From Methylobacterium sp. Leaf125 (lineage in GTDB: Bacteria; Pseudomonadota; Alphaproteobacteria; Rhizobiales; Beijerinckiaceae), in the NCBI RefSeq assembly GCF_001423085.1, contig NZ_LMNU01000012.1, forward strand, positions 683,137-747,136: 64,000 nt of DNA, read 5' to 3'. How positions within the stretch are numbered: the stretch's first letter is position 1; each line of letters opens with the position of its first letter. The notes below the pieces were generated by a model that was given only the letters and a program-made list of their open reading frames with translations, was not told where the DNA came from and did not search any database. Below, piece after piece: positions 47,937 to 56,482 of the stretch. The translations under genes and the position numbers were made by a program.

Positions 47937-49427
47937 TCAGCTGCGGGTGGCGAAGCAGTTGAAGCCGTTGCGCTTCAGCGCGTTGCAGGCATCCTGTGCG
48001 CTGTCCTGCTCTGCGAAGCCCGAGAACCGGGCTCGGAACAGGGTCGCGCCGCCATGCTCGACCTTCACCGTGTAGGGCGAGGCCTTCGAGAGCGCGCCGC
48101 CGGCCCGGCTGCGGGCGTCGGACAGCATGGATTTCGCCTTGTCCTCGTCGTCCATGGCGCCGAGCTGGATGACCCAGGCCGTGGGGGTGATCCGCGCGCT
48201 GGAGACCGGCTTCGCCGCCTCGCTGCGGGGGCCGTCGACGGAGGCGAGACGGGCGTCGCTCTTGCCGCCGGACGGGAAGGCCGGCTGGCCGCCGGACGGC
48301 GCATAGGCCTGCGCCGAGGCCGGCAGGGCGCCGGAGCGCCACTTCATGCCGGCACTGCCGGGGGTCGTGGTGGCGGAGCGGCCGGGGCTGATGTCGAGGG
48401 GCTGACCGGCGTGCAGGGTCGATGCCGTGGTTTCCACATCCTCGTCGTCGGCGGAGGCCACCTGGGTCCGGGTGCGCGAGGCGCCGTCGGCGACCACGGC
48501 CGGGCGCGCGCGCTCCGCGACCTCAACGGTCGAGGGGGCCTGGCGGGCACCCGCATAGGCGCGGGGCAGGGACTGGCGCACGAGGTCGGCCATGATCCGG
48601 TCACGGCTGGCGCCGGATTTACCGCCCAGCACGATCGCCACGATCTGGCGGTCGTCGAGCTTGGCCGCCGTCATCAGGTTGAAGCCGGAATCGCGGGTGT
48701 AGCCGGTCTTGATCCCGTCCACGCCCTGGACATTGCCGAGGAGGCGATTGTGGTTGCCGATGACCCGGCCGCGGAAGGCGAAGGACCGGGTCTGGAAGTA
48801 CCGGTAGTACCGCGGGAAGCGATCCTGGATCGCCCGGGCCAGGATGGTGAGATCGCGCGCCGTGGTGATCTGGTCGGCATCGGGGAGACCAGAGGCATTG
48901 GCGTAGTGGGTGCGGCTCATGCCGAGAGCCTTGGCCTTCTGCGTCATCATCTCGGCGAAGCGGGCTTCGGAGCCGGCGATGTTCTCGCCGATGGCGCAGG
49001 CCACATCGTTGGCCGACTTCGTCACGATCGCCTTGATCGCGTCCTCAACCTCGATGGTGGAGCCCGGACGCAGGCCGAGCTTCGAGGGAGCCTGGGAGGC
49101 CGCGAAGGACGAGATGGTGAGTGGCGACTCAAGGGTGTAGCGTCCGCGCTCCAGCTGCTCGAAGAGCATGTAGAGCGTCATCACCTTGGTGATCGAGGCC
49201 GGATGGCGCAGCGAATCCTCGTTGATCGCGTGCAGCGTCTTGCCGGTCTTCACGTCCACCACCATGGCGGCGTAGGGCGGGTTGTAGCCGCCACCGCCGC
49301 CACCGCGGTGATGATGGCCGCGTCGCGCCTCGGCCGGGGAGGCGAGGGCGGCCAGGACGGCGGCCGCTGCGATCGCGGCCGGGATAGCAGGCACCCGGCC
49401 GACGCGGGGAGTATGGCTACGCATCAC
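47937..49427 (-). CDS. D-alanyl-D-alanine carboxypeptidase with SPOR domain
   Basis: The 496-residue penicillin-binding protein trims peptidoglycan stem peptides. It has a signal peptide (about 12-34), a His/Gly-rich linker (38-48), and the three PBP motifs: Ser78-Ile-Thr-Lys81, Ser138-Ala-Asn140 and Lys240-Thr-Gly. A linker of about 120 residues leads to a C-terminal SPOR domain (about 415-496, VIQLGAMDDEDKAKSMLSDA and 'YTVKVEHGGATLFRARFSGF'), which binds denuded glycan at the septum. The family usually has a PBP5_C domain, so the SPOR fusion is the alphaproteobacterial variant. It is monocistronic. Confidence 0.93.
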   Translation of the reverse strand: MMRSHTPRVGRVPAIPAAIAAAAVLAALASPAEARRGHHHRGGGGGGYNPPYAAMVVDVKTGKTLHAINEDSLRHPASITKVMTLYMLFEQLERGRYTLESPLTISSFAASQAPSKLGLRPGSTIEVEDAIKAIVTKSANDVACAIGENIAGSEARFAEMMTQKAKALGMSRTHYANASGLPDADQITTARDLTILARAIQDRFPRYYRYFQTRSFAFRGRVIGNHNRLLGNVQGVDGIKTGYTRDSGFNLMTAAKLDDRQIVAIVLGGKSGASRDRIMADLVRQSLPRAYAGARQAPSTVEVAERARPAVVADGASRTRTQVASADDEDVETTASTLHAGQPLDISPGRSATTTPGSAGMKWRSGALPASAQAYAPSGGQPAFPSGGKSDARLASVDGPRSEAAKPVSSARITPTAWVIQLGAMDDEDKAKSMLSDARSRAGGALSKASPYTVKVEHGGATLFRARFSGFAEQDSAQDACNALKRNGFNCFATRS

Positions 49428-49594
49428 GACTCACTGCCTCGACATGCACGACCCGCGGGTCGGCTTGCACCGCAACATCTCGGCGGGGGGTGCGGCCGTG
49501 CCGCCGTTACCCCGCAACATCTGTCAATCAGGCTAGGTGGACGCAGTTACGGCCCGGTTAATGCAGCGCGACCAATTCGTTGGATCCGCCGCCC

Positions 49595-49650
49595 ATATTG
49601 CGATGCAATATATCGCTTGACGTTTTATGTTGCGTCGCACACAAAACGTC
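49595..49650. promoter_or_regulatory. Nested inverted repeats upstream of the phasin gene
   Basis: A perfect 17-bp palindrome ATATTGC-GAT-GCAATAT (49595-49611) is followed by TTGACG (49617-49622, possible -35). GACGTTTT (49619-49626) and AAAACGTC (49643-49650) form an 8-bp inverted repeat around a TGCG-T-CGCA palindrome. The region lies 75-130 bases before the phasin start. PHA regulators of the PhaR type bind TGC/GCA-rich dyads at phasin promoters, so a PhaR site is a reasonable reading, but unproven. Confidence 0.5.
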
Positions 49651-49724
49651 ACGGCCGGCTTCGGCCTCGCGGGCAGTCGCCCGACACGTCAGGGTAAGCC
49701 CCGCGGGGGCGGAAGGATCGTCAG

Positions 49725-50174
49725 ATGACCCAAATGTACGAGAAGGCCGCCGAGATGAACAAGACCGGCCTCGCCAGCGTGATGAAGAGCGTCTCCTCGC
49801 TCGCCAAGACCAATCAGACGGCCGGCATCGAGATGGCGGATTTCGCCAAGGAATCCTACAGCGCCGGCGCCGAAGCGATGAAGAAGCTGGCCGCTGCGCG
49901 CACACTGCAGTCCGCCCTGGAGATCCAGGCCGAGTACCTCAAGGCGTCCTACGAGCGCCTGCAGAACCAGGCCAAGGTGATGACCGACCTGTACCAGGGC
50001 CTCGCCCAGGACGTCGGAGCGCCGCATCAGGCCAAGGCGCCGTTCGATCTCAAGGGCTTCTTCGATCCCAAGAATCTCTTCAACCCGAAGGCCTTCTTCA
50101 ACCCGAAGGCCTTCGACCTCGCGGGCTTCCCCAAACTTCCCGGCTTCCCCGCGGCCGACCAGAAGGCGGCCTGA
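49725..50174 (+). CDS. Phasin family protein
   Basis: The 149-residue protein is alpha-helical in the first 95 residues, with the phasin_2-like pattern 'AGIEMADFAKESYSAGAEAM' then KKLAAARTLQSALEIQAEYLK and SYERLQNQAKVM. It should coat polyhydroxybutyrate granules. The C-terminal 45 residues hold an amphipathic repeat (FDPKNL, FNPKAF, FNPKAF) and Phe/Pro-rich segments, encoded in part by an 18-bp tandem repeat. It is monocistronic, with a strong terminator downstream and a dyad-rich promoter region upstream. Confidence 0.9.
   Translation: MTQMYEKAAEMNKTGLASVMKSVSSLAKTNQTAGIEMADFAKESYSAGAEAMKKLAAARTLQSALEIQAEYLKASYERLQNQAKVMTDLYQGLAQDVGAPHQAKAPFDLKGFFDPKNLFNPKAFFNPKAFDLAGFPKLPGFPAADQKAA
50079..50114 (+). 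repeat. Perfect 18-bp tandem duplication inside the phasin gene
   Basis: Two identical copies of TTCAACCCGAAGGCCTTC (50079-50096 and 50097-50114) encode the repeated FNPKAF. A third, diverged copy (FDPKNL) precedes them, which suggests stepwise in-frame expansion. Confidence 0.9.
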
Positions 50175-50234
50175 CACCCGGGCGCCGCGCAGCGGGCGCA
50201 CGGCCCGCCGCAGTCCTTCACGTTCTGACAGGCC

Positions 50235-50267
50235 GGCCCCGTGCGATCGCTCGCACGGGGCCTTTTT
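50235..50267 (+). terminator. Rho-independent terminator of the phasin gene
   Basis: GGCCCCGTGCGA-TCGC-TCGCACGGGGCC is a perfect 12-bp stem followed by TTTTT, about 60 bases after the stop. Confidence 0.95.
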
Positions 50268-50474
50268 CGTCTCCGGGACCGGGCGTTCCCGGAGCGTCGT
50301 CCGGGTGATTGGGGAAGCCGGTCCGCTGCCGTCTCGGACAAGTGCGCGCAGCCGACTGGCGAAGCGACCGATCGCCCTATAGATTAACAGCGATGCGAGC
50401 GCGCCTCGCCGGCGCGACCCGCGGATGAGCAGCCACCAAGCAGCATGCCGCACCAAGGGGTCGATGCGATTCAG

Positions 50475-50903
50475 ATGACCGACGTCCTGATACGGGGCAG
50501 CGAATCCTCGCGCGCGGACGGCCCCGAGACCTTTTCACCGCACCGGCGCGTCGCGAATGTGCGGGCGACGGACGAGCCACGCGAACCGGGTGGTACGGAT
50601 GACGGCCGGTCCGGGACCGCCATCATCACCCGCACCAAGCCCAAGACCAAGCGACCGAGCCTTTACCGGGTTCTCTTGCTGAACGACGACTACACTCCTC
50701 AGGAGTTCGTGGTTCACGTCGTCGAGAAATTCTTCAACAAGTCCCAGGAAGTCGCGTTTCAGATCATGATGCACGTGCACCACAATGGTGTCGGCGAGTG
50801 CGGGATCTTCACGTACGAAGTTGCGGAGACCAAGGTGACGCAGGTCATGGACTTCGCCCGCAAACACCAACATCCTCTCCAGTGCGTTATGGAAAAGAAA
50901 TAG
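50475..50903 (+). CDS. clpS: ATP-dependent Clp protease adaptor ClpS
   Basis: The 142-residue protein delivers N-degron substrates to ClpAP. The core has '[20 protein letters not shown]' followed by EKFFNKSQE, and [21 protein letters not shown], with the N-degron pocket residues Asn-Asp-Asp in place. The N-terminal extension of about 60 residues (compared with about 25 in E. coli) is polar and probably disordered. An in-frame ATG at 50445 would lengthen it further. clpA begins 24 bases downstream, the standard arrangement. Confidence 0.95.
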   Translation: MTDVLIRGSESSRADGPETFSPHRRVANVRATDEPREPGGTDDGRSGTAIITRTKPKTKRPSLYRVLLLNDDYTPQEFVVHVVEKFFNKSQEVAFQIMMHVHHNGVGECGIFTYEVAETKVTQVMDFARKHQHPLQCVMEKK

Positions 50904-50926
50904 GCACCCCACACAGAGGCCACGCT

Positions 50927-53398
50927 TTGCCCAGCTTCTCTCGCAGCCTAGAACAAGCTCTCCACCGCGCCCTGGCGCTCGCCGGCGAGCGCCGGCACGA
51001 ATATGCGACGCTGGAGCATCTCCTGCTCGCCCTCGTGGACGATCAGGACGCGGCCGCCGTCATGCGGGCCTGCAACGTCGAGGTCGACACCCTCAAGCGC
51101 AGTCTGGTCGAGTACGTCGACACCGAGTTGTCGAACCTCATCGGGGACGGCCGTCAGGATGCCAAGCCGACGGCCGGCTTCCAGCGCGTGATCCAGCGTG
51201 CCGTGATCCACGTGCAGTCCTCCGGGCGCGAGGAGGTCACCGGCGCGAACGTGCTGGTGGCGATCTTCGCCGAGCGCGAGAGCCATGCCGCGTACTTCCT
51301 GCAGGAGCAGGACATGACGCGCTACGACGCGGTCAACTACATCAGCCACGGCATCGCCAAGCGCCCGGGCGCGTCCGAGGCCAAGCCCGTGCGCGGTGCT
51401 GACGAGGAATCCGCGTCCGAGCGTCCGAGCGGCGACGAGGGCGAAGGCCGCACGAAGAAGAAGGGCGATGCCCTCGAGGCCTACTGCGTCAACCTCAACA
51501 AGAAGGCCCGCGACGGGCGGATCGACCCGCTGATCGGCCGCGAGGCCGAGGTGCAGCGCACGATCCAGATCCTGTGCCGCCGCCAGAAGAACAACCCGCT
51601 CCTCGTGGGCGAGCCCGGCGTCGGCAAGACCGCCATCGCCGAGGGCCTGGCGCGCAAGATCATCAACAAGGAGGTGCCCGAGGTCCTCATCGAGGCCACG
51701 GTCTTCTCCCTCGACATGGGCACCCTGCTGGCGGGCACCCGCTACCGGGGTGACTTCGAGGAGCGCCTCAAGCAGGTGATGAAGGAGATCGAGGCGCACC
51801 CGAACGCGGTGCTGTTCATCGACGAGATCCACACGGTGATCGGCGCCGGCGCCACCTCCGGTGGGGCGATGGATGCCTCGAACCTCCTCAAGCCCGCCCT
51901 GGCCAACGGCTCGCTGCGCTGCATCGGCTCGACCACCTACAAGGAATACCGCCAGTACTTCGAGAAGGATCGCGCCCTAGTGCGTCGCTTCCAGAAGATC
52001 GACGTCAACGAGCCGTCGATCCCCGACGCGATCGAGATCGTGAAGGGCTTGAAGCCGTACTTCGAGGAGTTCCACAAGCTCAAGTACACCACCGAGGCCG
52101 TGAAAGCCGCGGTCGAGCTCTCGGCGCGCTACATCAACGACCGCAAGCTGCCGGACAAGGCGATCGACGTGATCGACGAGACCGGTGCCTCGCAGATGCT
52201 GGTGCCGGAGGCACGCCGCAAGCGCACCATCGGCGTCAAGGAGATCGAGGCGACCATCGCCACGATGGCCCGCATCCCGCCGAAGACCGTCTCGAAGGAC
52301 GACGCGGTGGTTCTCAAGAACCTCACCGAGAACCTCAAGCGTGTGGTCTACGGCCAGCCCAACGCCATCGACGCGCTGACCTCCGCGATCAAGCTGGCCC
52401 GCGCGGGCCTGCGCGATCCCGACAAGCCGATCGGTTCGTACCTGTTCGCGGGTCCGACCGGCGTCGGCAAGACCGAGGCCGCCAAGCAGCTCGCCGCGTC
52501 CCTCGGCGTCGAGATGCTGCGCTTCGACATGTCGGAGTACATGGAGCGGCACACGGTCAGCCGCCTCATCGGCGCGCCCCCCGGCTATGTCGGATTCGAC
52601 CAGGGCGGCCTGCTCACCGACGGCATCGACCAGCATCCGCACTGCGTGCTGCTGCTGGACGAGATCGAGAAGGCGCATCCGGACCTCTTCAACATCCTGT
52701 TGCAGGTCATGGATCACGGCAAGCTCACCGACCACAACGGCAAGCAGGTCGACTTCCGCAACGTGATCATCATCATGACCACGAATGCGGGCGCCTCCGA
52801 CCTCGCGCGTTCGGCCTACGGCTTCACCCAGGCCAAGCGCACGGGTGACGACGTCGAGGCGATCAACAAGCTGTTCGCGCCGGAATTCCGCAACCGTCTC
52901 GACGCGATCATCTCCTTCGGGCACCTGCCGAAGGACGTGGTGGCGAAGGTGGTCGACAAGTTCGTGCTCCAGCTCGAGGCGCAGCTCGCCGACCGCAACG
53001 TCACCATCGAGCTCTCGGACGAGGCGCGCGAGTGGCTGACCGAGAACGGCTACGACGACGCGATGGGCGCCCGCCCGATGGCTCGCCTGATCCAGTCGAC
53101 CATCAAGACGCCGCTGGCCGACGAGGTGCTGTTCGGGCGGCTCAAGGACGGCGGCGCGGTGCGGGTCGTCCTGCGCAAGGGCGAGGGCGCGGAGAAGGAC
53201 GCGCTCGGCTTCGAGTTCCCGGCCGGTCCGGTCACGCCGAAGCCCGAGAAGGACGTCGCCAACGCGGCCAAGAAGCACAAGCGCACGAAGGCCAAGGCCT
53301 CGGCACGCAAGACGAACGACAAGCGCGACGACAAGGGCGGCCCCAGCGGCGGCGCCGGGGTCCGCACCGTTCCGAAGGTGCCGCTGGTCAAGGCCTGA
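50927..53398 (+). CDS. clpA: ATP-dependent Clp protease ATP-binding subunit ClpA
   Basis: The 823-residue unfoldase has a double Clp_N domain (about 1-145), a D1 AAA+ domain with Walker A GEPGVGKT, a D2 domain with GPTGVGKT and Walker B LLLDEIEKAH, and a ClpB_D2-small C-domain. The ClpP-binding IGF/IGL-type loop is expected in D2. The TTG at 50927 gives the expected N-terminus (PSFSRSLEQALHRALAL) and has GAGG upstream. After the core there is a tail of about 45 Lys/Ala/Arg-rich residues (KKHKRTKAKASARKTNDKRD) not present in E. coli ClpA. A terminator follows. Confidence 0.96.
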   Translation: MPSFSRSLEQALHRALALAGERRHEYATLEHLLLALVDDQDAAAVMRACNVEVDTLKRSLVEYVDTELSNLIGDGRQDAKPTAGFQRVIQRAVIHVQSSGREEVTGANVLVAIFAERESHAAYFLQEQDMTRYDAVNYISHGIAKRPGASEAKPVRGADEESASERPSGDEGEGRTKKKGDALEAYCVNLNKKARDGRIDPLIGREAEVQRTIQILCRRQKNNPLLVGEPGVGKTAIAEGLARKIINKEVPEVLIEATVFSLDMGTLLAGTRYRGDFEERLKQVMKEIEAHPNAVLFIDEIHTVIGAGATSGGAMDASNLLKPALANGSLRCIGSTTYKEYRQYFEKDRALVRRFQKIDVNEPSIPDAIEIVKGLKPYFEEFHKLKYTTEAVKAAVELSARYINDRKLPDKAIDVIDETGASQMLVPEARRKRTIGVKEIEATIATMARIPPKTVSKDDAVVLKNLTENLKRVVYGQPNAIDALTSAIKLARAGLRDPDKPIGSYLFAGPTGVGKTEAAKQLAASLGVEMLRFDMSEYMERHTVSRLIGAPPGYVGFDQGGLLTDGIDQHPHCVLLLDEIEKAHPDLFNILLQVMDHGKLTDHNGKQVDFRNVIIIMTTNAGASDLARSAYGFTQAKRTGDDVEAINKLFAPEFRNRLDAIISFGHLPKDVVAKVVDKFVLQLEAQLADRNVTIELSDEAREWLTENGYDDAMGARPMARLIQSTIKTPLADEVLFGRLKDGGAVRVVLRKGEGAEKDALGFEFPAGPVTPKPEKDVANAAKKHKRTKAKASARKTNDKRDDKGGPSGGAGVRTVPKVPLVKA

Positions 53399-53427
53399 AA
53401 GGCCAGGGCCTGAGATCCACCCGGTCG

Positions 53428-53465
53428 AACCGGCCTCTCCCCGTCGGGAGGGGCCGGTTTTTCAC
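53428..53465 (+). terminator. Rho-independent terminator of clpA
   Basis: ACCGGCCTCTCCC and GGGAGGGGCCGGT pair (one G-U wobble) across a short loop and are followed by TTTTT, 30 bases after the clpA stop. Confidence 0.92.
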
Positions 53466-53612
53466 GTCCGACGGGCGGCGGAAAACCACATCCGGCGGTC
53501 GACACGGGGTCGCCGGATGGTTAGCAAGCGCGGGAATGGAGCGCGGACACTGCGAGAGACTGGCCGGATACGCCTCCCCAGCGCTGAGATCGGTTGAGGA
53601 GGGGCGTCCCCG

Positions 53613-53876
53613 ATGAACGACTTGCACGAGGGTCCCCTCACGCCCATCGCCACCAAGCAGGCCGCCGCCCCGAAGCTCACGGCGCGGGAGCAGCGCCGGC
53701 TGCGGCGTCGGCGCCGCCGGCGCGGCGAGGAGATCCTGGGCTGGATCCTGGTTCCGGTGATCGTCTTCGGACTCTACTGGGGCGTGACCGCCGGCCTCGA
53801 TTTCCTCGGGACCTCGCCGGGCCAGCTCTGGGACCAGCTGATGCAGGTCAAGGCGATGATGGAGAAGCGCAGCTGA
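53613..53876 (+). CDS. Small single-helix membrane protein with a basic N-terminus
   Basis: The 87-residue protein has an Arg-rich cluster (EQRRLRRRRRRRGEE, about residues 26-40) directly before one transmembrane helix (ILGWILVPVIVFGLYWGVTA), then a short tail. GAGGAGGGG precedes the ATG. The positive cluster predicts an N-in topology. No family is recognised; the gene may be a Methylobacteriaceae-specific envelope component. The convergent egtD lies 114 bases downstream. Confidence 0.7.
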   Translation: MNDLHEGPLTPIATKQAAAPKLTAREQRRLRRRRRRRGEEILGWILVPVIVFGLYWGVTAGLDFLGTSPGQLWDQLMQVKAMMEKRS

Positions 53877-53990
53877 TCCGGACGCCGGTCGAACCAACCG
53901 GCGCCGGTCCCACGTCACGCCGAGCGCAGCACTTTAGCGACGCGCGGAGGCCGGTCGTCCGCAGGGATCGACCGGTTTCGATTCGCGCCC

Positions 53991-54965
53991 TCAGCCCCGC
54001 CGCAGGGCGTGGATCGAGAACAGCCGATCGGGATCGGTCCAGACCGCCTCAGCGCTCCAGCCGGCCTCGCCCGCCAGGGTGCGGAAGCTCTCAACCGTGT
54101 ACTTGTAGCTGTTCTCGGTGTGGATGGTCTCACCCTCGGCAAAGGCGATGCGGCGATCCGCGATGCGGATGGTCTGGGCCTTCAGGCTGACGAGGTGCAT
54201 CTCGATACGGGAGGCCTCGGGGTTGAAGAAGGCCCGGTGGACGAACGCGTCGAGATCGACCTCCGCGCCGAGCTCGTGGCGCATCCGCACGAGCAGGTTG
54301 CGGTTGAAGGCCGCCGTCACGCCGGCGGCATCGTCGTAGGCGGCATCGAGCACCGCCTTCTCCTTCACGAGGTCGACACCGATGATCAGGGTGGCACCCG
54401 CCCCGAGCACCCGCCCGAAATGGGCGAGCAGCCGGGTCGCCTCGGGCGGCTCGAAATTGCCGATGGTGGAGCCGGGGAAGAACCCGGCGACCGGGCCGCC
54501 CGACAACCCGGCCGGGAGGGTGAAGGCCCGGGTGAAATCCGCCGCAACGGGAGCGATCGTCAGGTTCGGGAAGTCCCGGGCCAGGGCCTCGGCCTCGCTG
54601 AGGAGGAAGCTCTCCGAGACATCGACCGGGACGTAGGCTGCAAGGTCCGGCCGGTGCACCATCAGGCGCCGGACCTTCACGGTCGAGCCGCTGCCGAGCT
54701 CGACGAGGGTCGCCCGGGCCGGCAGGGTCGCAGCGATGGCCGATCCTTGCGCGTCGAGAATGCCGAGCTCCGTGCGGGTCGGGTAGTATTCGGGCTGCCG
54801 GGTGATCGCCTCGAACAGGTCCGAGCCAGCGGCGTCGTAGAAATACTTCGCCGACAGGAACTTTTGGGGCGCCGAGAGGCCGGTTAGCACATCGTCCAGG
54901 AACTGGCGCTCGGCATCGATGGCCGCGATCGGGGTCGCGTCCGTGAAGACGGGGTTGATGGTCAA
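53991..54965 (-). CDS. egtD: L-histidine N(alpha)-methyltransferase, ergothioneine biosynthesis
   Basis: The 324-residue SAM enzyme trimethylates histidine to hercynine. It has 'LSAPQKFLSAKYFYDAAGSD' and 'ITRQPEYYPTRTELGIL' with the SAM motif 'LVELGSGSTVKVRRLM', then 'VPVDVSESFLLSEAEALARD' and 'GFFPGSTIGNFEPPEA'. The TTG at 54965 is preceded by GGAGAC and gives the usual N-terminus; the longer upstream frame is not homologous. egtB lies 32 bases upstream on the same strand, so the two enzymes for hercynine and its sulfoxide are co-transcribed. Confidence 0.93.
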   Translation of the reverse strand: MTINPVFTDATPIAAIDAERQFLDDVLTGLSAPQKFLSAKYFYDAAGSDLFEAITRQPEYYPTRTELGILDAQGSAIAATLPARATLVELGSGSTVKVRRLMVHRPDLAAYVPVDVSESFLLSEAEALARDFPNLTIAPVAADFTRAFTLPAGLSGGPVAGFFPGSTIGNFEPPEATRLLAHFGRVLGAGATLIIGVDLVKEKAVLDAAYDDAAGVTAAFNRNLLVRMRHELGAEVDLDAFVHRAFFNPEASRIEMHLVSLKAQTIRIADRRIAFAEGETIHTENSYKYTVESFRTLAGEAGWSAEAVWTDPDRLFSIHALRRG

Positions 54966-54997
54966 GGGACGTCTCCGGGCACGCGACGGGTCGAGGA

Positions 54998-56269
54998 TCA
55001 GGACCGGGCGTCCGACAGGCGTAGGCCCGTGAACTGCCAGCGTTGATGGGGATAGAAGAAGTTGCGGTAGCCGACCCGCGCATGGCCCTGCGGCGTCGCC
55101 ACCGAGGAGCCGCGCAGGACGAATTGGTTCGACATGAACTTGCCGTTGTACTCGCCGAGCGCGCCGTCCACCGGGCGGTAGCCGGGGTAGGCCGTGTAGG
55201 CGCTGCGGGTCCACTGCCAGACGAGTCCGAAGGCGTCGGGGAGCTTGTCCGCGCGGGCCGCGACTTCCCACTCGAACTCGGTCGGCAGGTCACGCCCGGC
55301 CCAGCGGGCATAGGCATCGGCTTCGTAGTAGCTGATGTGGGTGACGGGAAGGTCGGGATCGACCGGCTGGATGCCGGCAAGCGTCATGCTCGCCCATCCG
55401 CCCTCGGCCTCGCGCCAGTAGCCCGGCGCTTCCCACCCTTCGGTCTGGGCGGCGATCCAGCCGTCCGAGAGCCAGAGCTCCGGCCGGGTGTAGCCGCCAT
55501 CGGCCATGAATTCACGCCACTGCCCGTTGGTGACTAGGGCCCTGTCAAGGGTGCCGCCCTGGATCAAGGCATCGTGGCGCGGGGATTCGTTGTCGAAGGA
55601 GAAGCCCTCGCCCGCATGGCCGATGGACTCGATGCCCCGGCGCAGCTCCGTGCGTCCGCCGGCGCTCTGGGGCCTCGGGAAACGCCAATCCCCGTCATAG
55701 GCCGGGCCGAGCGGGTTCTGCGCGAAGGCGTGCAGGATATCGGTGACCAGCAATTCCTGGTGCTGCTGCTCGTGATAGAGCCCGATCTCGAGGACCGGGA
55801 GCACCGCCTCGAGGGCACTGGCGGAGGCCTGGCTCAGGAGGGCATCCACCGAGCGGTCGACATGCGCGCGGTAGGCAGCGACCTCGTCCGCCGTCGGCCG
55901 GGTGATGAGCCCGCGCATGATCCGGGGCTGACGGGGGCCGGCGGCGACGTAGTACGAGTTGAAGAGGTAGTGCAGCCGCTCGTCGTAGATGGCGTAGCCC
56001 GGCAGGTGCTCACGCAGCAGGAACTGCTCGAAGAACCACGTGGTGTGCGCGCGATGCCATTTCGTCGGGCTGGCATCCGCCATCGACTGGACCTGCTGGT
56101 CCTCCGGGGATAGCGGCGCCGCGCGGCGCTCGGTCTCGTCGCGGACGTGGTGGAAGGCCGCGATCCAGGCCGCGCGGTCCACCGGCATCGCCGAGAGGGG
56201 CGGGGGTGGGAACGCAGACCGGCCGGGCTCGGCCACAGGGGTCTCGCGAAACGCTGCCGACGCTGCCAT
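54998..56269 (-). CDS. egtB: Ergothioneine biosynthesis sulfoxide synthase EgtB
   Basis: The roughly 423-residue non-haem iron enzyme couples hercynine to gamma-glutamylcysteine or cysteine using oxygen. It has a DinB-like helical domain with the iron motif H-x3-H-x-E (HEQQHQE) and 'KWHRAHTTWFFEQFLL', then a formylglycine-generating-enzyme-like domain with 'ISYYEADAYARWAGRDLPTE' followed by FEWE and 'GYRNFFYPHQRWQFTGLRL'. Several starts are possible; the ATG at 56269 has GGAG eight bases upstream, and ATG 56284 is an alternative. The extra upstream frame to 56413 is not homologous. No egtC or egtE is adjacent. Confidence 0.92.
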   Translation of the reverse strand: MAASAAFRETPVAEPGRSAFPPPPLSAMPVDRAAWIAAFHHVRDETERRAAPLSPEDQQVQSMADASPTKWHRAHTTWFFEQFLLREHLPGYAIYDERLHYLFNSYYVAAGPRQPRIMRGLITRPTADEVAAYRAHVDRSVDALLSQASASALEAVLPVLEIGLYHEQQHQELLVTDILHAFAQNPLGPAYDGDWRFPRPQSAGGRTELRRGIESIGHAGEGFSFDNESPRHDALIQGGTLDRALVTNGQWREFMADGGYTRPELWLSDGWIAAQTEGWEAPGYWREAEGGWASMTLAGIQPVDPDLPVTHISYYEADAYARWAGRDLPTEFEWEVAARADKLPDAFGLVWQWTRSAYTAYPGYRPVDGALGEYNGKFMSNQFVLRGSSVATPQGHARVGYRNFFYPHQRWQFTGLRLSDARS

Positions 56270-56482
56270 GGCGGCCACTCCCATACCTGAACCCGCAAAC
56301 CTGAACGTGAGAGAGGAGATATGGCCCCGCGGCCATTCGGCAACGGAGACCGTGCGGGGTCCTTCGTCGCGGCTACGCTCGGACCGCCGGGTCGATCGCC
56401 TTTTTCCGGCCACGGTGACCTCCCCTTAACCCTTCGGGGCCGACACTTCGCCGTTCACGCGGGACAGTCGGGCCGGACTCGG

